Assembly (NCBI GenBank): GCA_021827985.1
Contig: JAKATL010000009.1
Location: 1-64,000, forward strand
Direction: 5' to 3'
DNA length: 64,000 nucleotides
Source: a bacterium
GTDB lineage: Bacteria; Chloroflexota; Dormibacteria; Aeolococcales; Bog-877
In this document: piece by piece, positions 60,630-64,000 of the stretch
Layout: each line of letters begins with the position of its first letter
Numbering within the stretch: the stretch's first letter is position 1
The notes under the pieces: generated by a model
Told to the model about the DNA's origin: nothing
The model's input: only the letters and a program-made list of their open reading frames with translations
Database searches by the model: none
Made by a program: the position numbers and the translations under genes

Positions 60630-61045
60630 TGGCGCCAGGGAGCGGCTCATCTACGGCTGCACCCTCCGGCCGCCCGACCGGAGTTGGAAGCCTCGCCCCG
60701 GCAAGATCGCGCCCCGGCGAGAAAGCGGAGGATCAAGCGTGGGCCGGGGCCCTCCGATCGGAACTGGATGCAGCTTGGCAGGTCTCCATCCGAAAGGCCT
60801 GGTATGCGTCTGGCAGCGGCAAGATCGCGGTGGGGAGGTGTGCCACCGATCCGGGTGGAACGGTAGTCCACGCGTCCTGCAACCGGGTTGCCGACGCAGC
60901 TGGTGGGCGCGAAGGGCATTCGGCTCGGCACGGGCCCAGGCCGAGGTCAATCTGATCGCTCCGCCCTGGTGCAGATGGAGGTGGAAGAAAGCAGGGCCTA
61001 CTGTGGTTGGAGCTCAGGGCGAGCGCTCATCCCCCTATGGCGTTC
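60630..61045 (+). pseudogene. Decayed nucleoside deaminase (CDA/dCMP-deaminase fold)
   Basis: In one frame about 60710-60900 reads LRSELDAAWQVSIRKAWYAS then GSGKIAVGRCATDPGGTVVH and ASCNRVADAAG, the N-terminal strands of tRNA-A/nucleoside deaminases. After a frameshift near 60905 another frame reads FGSARAQAEVNLIA, where the catalytic HAE has become QAE. No clean downstream PCxxC follows. The frames and lost histidine mark a dead gene. Confidence 0.5.
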
Positions 61046-61130
61046 CATAGTCACAGCCCGCCCCTGGGTACTTGGGCACCGGCGCAGGTTTAAACAGTGA
61101 GGATTGCCATCCCCTAGCCTAGGAGTAGAG

Positions 61131-62072
61131 ATGATGCTTGTTAGCCCAGGCCACCCCGGGGTGCCCCGGGTTCTCGGCTGGGGAGCCGCGCTGGCCGCGA
61201 CCCTCGCCATCCTCACGGCGTCGCCCGCGCTGGCGGCCCGGCCGAGTCATGGCGGCGGCGGGGGAAGAGGTGGAGGCTCGAGCACCACCGGCAACGACGT
61301 CTCCTATCCTCAGTGCGGGGGCAGCCTCCCCTCGGGACAGGCGTTCGGGATAGTGGGGGTGAACGACGGCCTGGCCAACACGCTCAACCCCTGCCTCGGC
61401 CCTTCGACCAGCTACCCGAGCTACTCCGAGAGCGAGCTCTACTGGGCGGTGGCCGCCTCCAGCGGCACTGGCTCACAGCTCCGGGCCAGCCTGTACGTCA
61501 ACACCGCCGACCCCGGGAACGGTGTTTCCGACTGGCCGACCACCAGCACCGGTGCTGACCCGTATGGGCCCTGCACCGCGTCCGGCACGCCGTCCGTGGG
61601 TGTCGACTCCACCGCCTGTGCCTGGCAGTACGGGTACAACAAAGCCACCCAGGACATCAGCTGGCTCACGAGTGCGGCCAACGCCATAAATGCTCAGGAA
61701 ACCACGTCGTTGGTGCCGAGCTCCGCCTCGGCCTATCCCTGGTGGCTGGATGTCGAGACCGCCAACAGCTGGCAGTCGGGCCCCACCGGACTGGACATGA
61801 ACGTGGCCGACCTACAGGGGATGGTGGCCGCCCTGACAGCGGCAGGAGCCACCAAGGTGGGCGTCTACTCCACCTCGTATCAGTGGGGACAGATCACGGG
61901 CGGTGGGATCGGGACCTCGGGTGTTCCACTGACCAACCTCCCGGACTGGATCCCCGGTGCGCGGAACCTCTCGGGAGCGGTCTCCAACTGCCAGCTGAGC
62001 TCCTTCAGCGGCGGGGGGGTAGAGCTCACTCAGTGGTTCTCCCGGCCCTTCGACTCCGACTACGCCTGCTGA
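61131..62072 (+). CDS. Secreted GH25-like / DUF1906-type protein
   Basis: A 313-residue exported protein. The signal peptide (GWGAALAATLAILTASPALA) is followed by a Gly-rich linker (HGGGGGRGGGSSTTG). The body begins NDVSYPQCGGSLPSGQAFGI and includes ASLYVNTADPGNGVSDWPTT, PWWLDVETANSWQSGPTGLD, GVYSTSYQWGQITGG and a final VELTQWFSRPFDSDYAC. The TIM-barrel-like pattern with DVETANSW and GVYSTSYQW recalls glycoside-hydrolase-25-like domains. AGGAG precedes ATG 61131 by 5 bases. It may act on the cell wall; catalytic residues cannot be assigned with certainty. Confidence 0.75.
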   Translation: MMLVSPGHPGVPRVLGWGAALAATLAILTASPALAARPSHGGGGGRGGGSSTTGNDVSYPQCGGSLPSGQAFGIVGVNDGLANTLNPCLGPSTSYPSYSESELYWAVAASSGTGSQLRASLYVNTADPGNGVSDWPTTSTGADPYGPCTASGTPSVGVDSTACAWQYGYNKATQDISWLTSAANAINAQETTSLVPSSASAYPWWLDVETANSWQSGPTGLDMNVADLQGMVAALTAAGATKVGVYSTSYQWGQITGGGIGTSGVPLTNLPDWIPGARNLSGAVSNCQLSSFSGGGVELTQWFSRPFDSDYAC

Positions 62073-62199
62073 CGCCCCTGGGGGCGCGCCTGATTGCTCT
62101 TGACGGCGCCCCGCATCCCATCTACGATGCCCCTAAGTGAGGCGGAAGCCGGCCGTCGGCCGCAACCACTGACAGCTGTATTCATCGCGGGGAGAACGC

Positions 62200-62517
62200 T
62201 TGCCCACCATCGCTGAGACCTCCAAGGAGATATCCAAGCTCTACGAGGTCGACCAACTGAGCCGACGGGATAGAGACGCCCGCCGCAACAAGATCCTGTT
62301 CATCGACCGCCTGCTCAACGAGCTGGAGCAGCTCAACATCGCCGACGAGGTGGTGGTGCCGGCGCACCTCAGGGCTCAGTGCCGCCGGCTTCTCGGCCGG
62401 GAGAACCACCAGGTGGCCCGGCTGCGCCCGGAGGACGTCACCATCGCCGAATGGATGGACGCCCTCTACGACGTCCAGGACGGCCTGATGTTCACCATCG
62501 GTGACGAGGACGAGTAG
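62200..62517 (+). CDS. Hypothetical 105-residue protein
   Basis: A small, charged, probably soluble helical protein (ETSKEISKLYEVDQLSRRDR, KILFIDRLLNELEQLNIADE) with an acidic C-terminus (DVQDGLMFTIGDEDE). Start TTG 62200 has GGGGAGA 6 bases upstream. No family is recognised. It ends just before tRNA-Arg. Confidence 0.65.
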   Translation: MPTIAETSKEISKLYEVDQLSRRDRDARRNKILFIDRLLNELEQLNIADEVVVPAHLRAQCRRLLGRENHQVARLRPEDVTIAEWMDALYDVQDGLMFTIGDEDE

Positions 62518-62563
62518 GCTTATCCCCTAGCCTCCCTCCGCGCGAGGGAGAGGGCGACTTGCC

Positions 62564-62635
<72 letters not shown>

Positions 62636-62998
62636 CGGCGGGCGTCCCCGGTGTCGCCGCTCCACCTCCGGCGGTCCTGCGATATTTTGCCGACGGACAC
62701 ATCCGGACAGGACCCGCCGCCTGTCTGGATCGGTCTAGCTCTGGCCGGGCCCACCTGCGACCCTCGGCTCATGCATCTGCGAGCGCACCGGCGCGCTCAG
62801 CGTCCCGCCCGGAATGCGGCGGCCGCTGTGAAGGGGACGAGGGGCGGGCCCAGGGACACCCGCGGCCTCTGCCTGCGCCGGGGCCGCGGGCCGCACATCA
62901 GTTCGCGATTGCTATGATCGCGCTGGCGGGGGCCTCAGGCTGGGGTGCTCGCGGCCCTGGCATCCCTTGCCCCATGCCGGAGATTGCCAGTCCATGCG

Positions 62999-63919
62999 GT
63001 GCGCCACTTGACCAGGCGAGGATTGCTGCTATTCGCGGCCCTGGGCATCCTCTGGGGAATCCCCTATCTGCTGATCCGGGTCTCGGTGGAGGCCGTGAGT
63101 CCCGCTATCCTGGTCTTTGCCCGCACTGCCATCGGGGCCCTGATCTTGCTGCCCGTGGCGCTATCCCGCGGCCAGATACTGGCGGTGCTGCGGCGCTGGA
63201 GGTGGGTGCTTTCATACTCGGCGATCGAGATCGCCGTGCCCTGGCTGATGCTCTCCACCGCCGAGCAGCGCATCACCAGTTCCCTCTCTGGCCTGCTGGT
63301 GGCAGCGGTGCCCCTGGTCGGAGCGGTGATCTCCCTCCGCGGCTCGCGGCAGGACCACCTCGGTCGCGCCCAGGTGGTGGGGCTCCTGATGGGCGTTCTG
63401 GGAGTGGCCCTTGTTCTGGGGTCGGACCTGGGAGGGCTCACGGCCGCGGCGGGAGCGGAGATGGCTGTGGTGGTGGTCTGCTACGCCACTGGGCCCCAGA
63501 TCATCGCCCGGCGGCTGGCCGATCTCCCGAGCCTGCAGGTCGTGGCCACCTCCCTGGCGGTCTGCGCCCTCGCTTACCTTCCCGCCTTCCTTGCTCTTCA
63601 TCCGGCCCGGGTGCCAGCCCCGGGGCCGCTGGCGGCCATCCTCACCCTGGGAGTCGTGTGCACCGCCCTGGCGTTCCTGGTCATGTTTGCCCTGATCGCC
63701 GAGGTCGGGGCGGTGCGGGCCACGGTGGTCACCTACGTGAACCCGGCGGTGGCGGTGATCCTCGGGGTATGGGTCCTGGGTGAGCCCTTCCACCTGGGGA
63801 TGGGCGCCGGCTTTGTCCTGATCCTCGTGGGCTCAGCCTTCTCCACCCGGGCGTCCCGACCCCGGCCTCCAGGGGCGCCCGCCAGGGCGAGCGCGGCCCG
63901 AGCGGAGGGTCAGCTCTGA
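62999..63919 (+). CDS. EamA/DMT-family membrane transporter
   Basis: A 306-residue drug/metabolite transporter. Ten hydrophobic helices are arranged as two EamA repeats. Typical pieces are LLLFAALGILWGIPYLLIRV, the post-helix basic FARTAIGALILLPVALSRG, AEQRITSSLSGLLVAAVPLV, and the second-repeat VRATVVTYVNPAVAVILGVW then VLGEPFHLGMGAGFVLILVG. Start GTG 62999 fits the beginning of helix 1; an upstream frame to 62945 is less likely. The substrate is unknown. Its end overlaps the stop of a convergent gene by 10 bases. Confidence 0.9.
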   Translation: MRHLTRRGLLLFAALGILWGIPYLLIRVSVEAVSPAILVFARTAIGALILLPVALSRGQILAVLRRWRWVLSYSAIEIAVPWLMLSTAEQRITSSLSGLLVAAVPLVGAVISLRGSRQDHLGRAQVVGLLMGVLGVALVLGSDLGGLTAAAGAEMAVVVVCYATGPQIIARRLADLPSLQVVATSLAVCALAYLPAFLALHPARVPAPGPLAAILTLGVVCTALAFLVMFALIAEVGAVRATVVTYVNPAVAVILGVWVLGEPFHLGMGAGFVLILVGSAFSTRASRPRPPGAPARASAARAEGQL

Positions 63920-63999
63920 TTGGCCCGCTTCACGATGGGATGCCACTCCGGAGGAGCCATCTCCAGGAAGCGAACCACGGCCCCTTGGTCGAGCCCGGC
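63910..63999 (-). CDS. C-terminal fragment of an unidentified gene
   Basis: On the minus strand an open frame enters from the window edge and stops at TGA 63912-63910: AGLDQGAVVRFLEMAPPEWH then PIVKRANQS. It is too short to identify. It looks like a genuine gene end because the EamA transporter gene stops at the same place in the opposite direction. Confidence 0.4.
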   Translation of the reverse strand, partial: AGLDQGAVVRFLEMAPPEWHPIVKRANQS

Positions 64000-64000
64000 T

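Overview
The window is strongly GC-rich bacterial chromosome. Starts are often GTG or TTG and stop/start overlaps of the GTGA and TTGA type are common. Gene content (primary sigma factor, DnaG, LeuS, PepA, BirA, EtfAB, HMG-CoA lyase, several lipoproteins) and the very proline- and alanine-rich proteins suit a soil-type member of the Chloroflexota / Dormibacterota / Actinomycetota neighbourhood. This is an inference from style, not a phylogenetic placement.

Bases 1-2000 hold the tail of a copper P-type ATPase, a possible 31-residue peptide and a badly decayed IS1182-family transposase. At 2006-2101 lies a selenocysteine tRNA gene (selC, anticodon TCA). Its 3' half, from the anticodon loop to just past CCA, recurs at 9255-9324 (67 of 70 bases identical). 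The DNA between is a genomic island of about 7.2 kb. It carries an intact tyrosine integrase, a 24-bp tandem motif near each end (likely integrase arm sites), a SIMPL-domain protein, an AbiEi-type antitoxin without its toxin, a glycosyltransferase remnant, a Nudix-methyltransferase fusion and a HEPN/MNT toxin-antitoxin pair. Just beyond the island are selA, selB and selD, so the island has split an ancestral selC-selA-selB-selD cluster while rebuilding selC.

The user of this machinery is on the opposite strand at 15374-20234: a membrane formate dehydrogenase with catalytic subunit, four-cluster ferredoxin subunit and NrfD-type quinone anchor. The catalytic gene is interrupted by an in-frame UGA at the active-site position (residue 188), followed directly by a bacterial SECIS hairpin with a GGUCU loop. 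Conceptual translation that treats UGA as stop breaks the gene into two ORFs; it is one 1046-residue selenoprotein. A CGNR-like regulator, a small divergent protein and a LysE exporter sit between the two selenium blocks.

From 20.3 to 31.8 kb are HMG-CoA lyase, a YihY/BrkB membrane protein, an ABC exporter, two lipoproteins, a NifX-like domain protein, tRNA-Asn, an S9 peptidase, a ClC channel with CBS and TrkA-C domains, and a TetR regulator with a clear palindromic operator. From 31.8 to 36.5 kb an informational operon reads leftward: membrane protein, HTH/coiled-coil protein, dnaG, rpoD. From 36.6 to 47.7 kb are an ArsC-like phosphatase, tRNA-Ser, HD hydrolase, M20 amidohydrolase, methyltransferase, tRNA-Asp, etfBA, an FHA/CpaF-like protein, HNH nuclease, a RapZ-C protein, a TPR protein and a rare tRNA-Ile(UAU). 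From 47.7 to 64 kb are leuS, a PHP phosphoesterase, Ppx/GppA, a Rieske-fold protein that lacks the histidine ligands, pepA, a coupled DUF6812-like/Nudix/MBL operon, birA, secreted proteins, a GH3 lipoprotein, a decayed nucleoside deaminase, tRNA-Arg and an EamA transporter. No CRISPR array or rRNA was seen.
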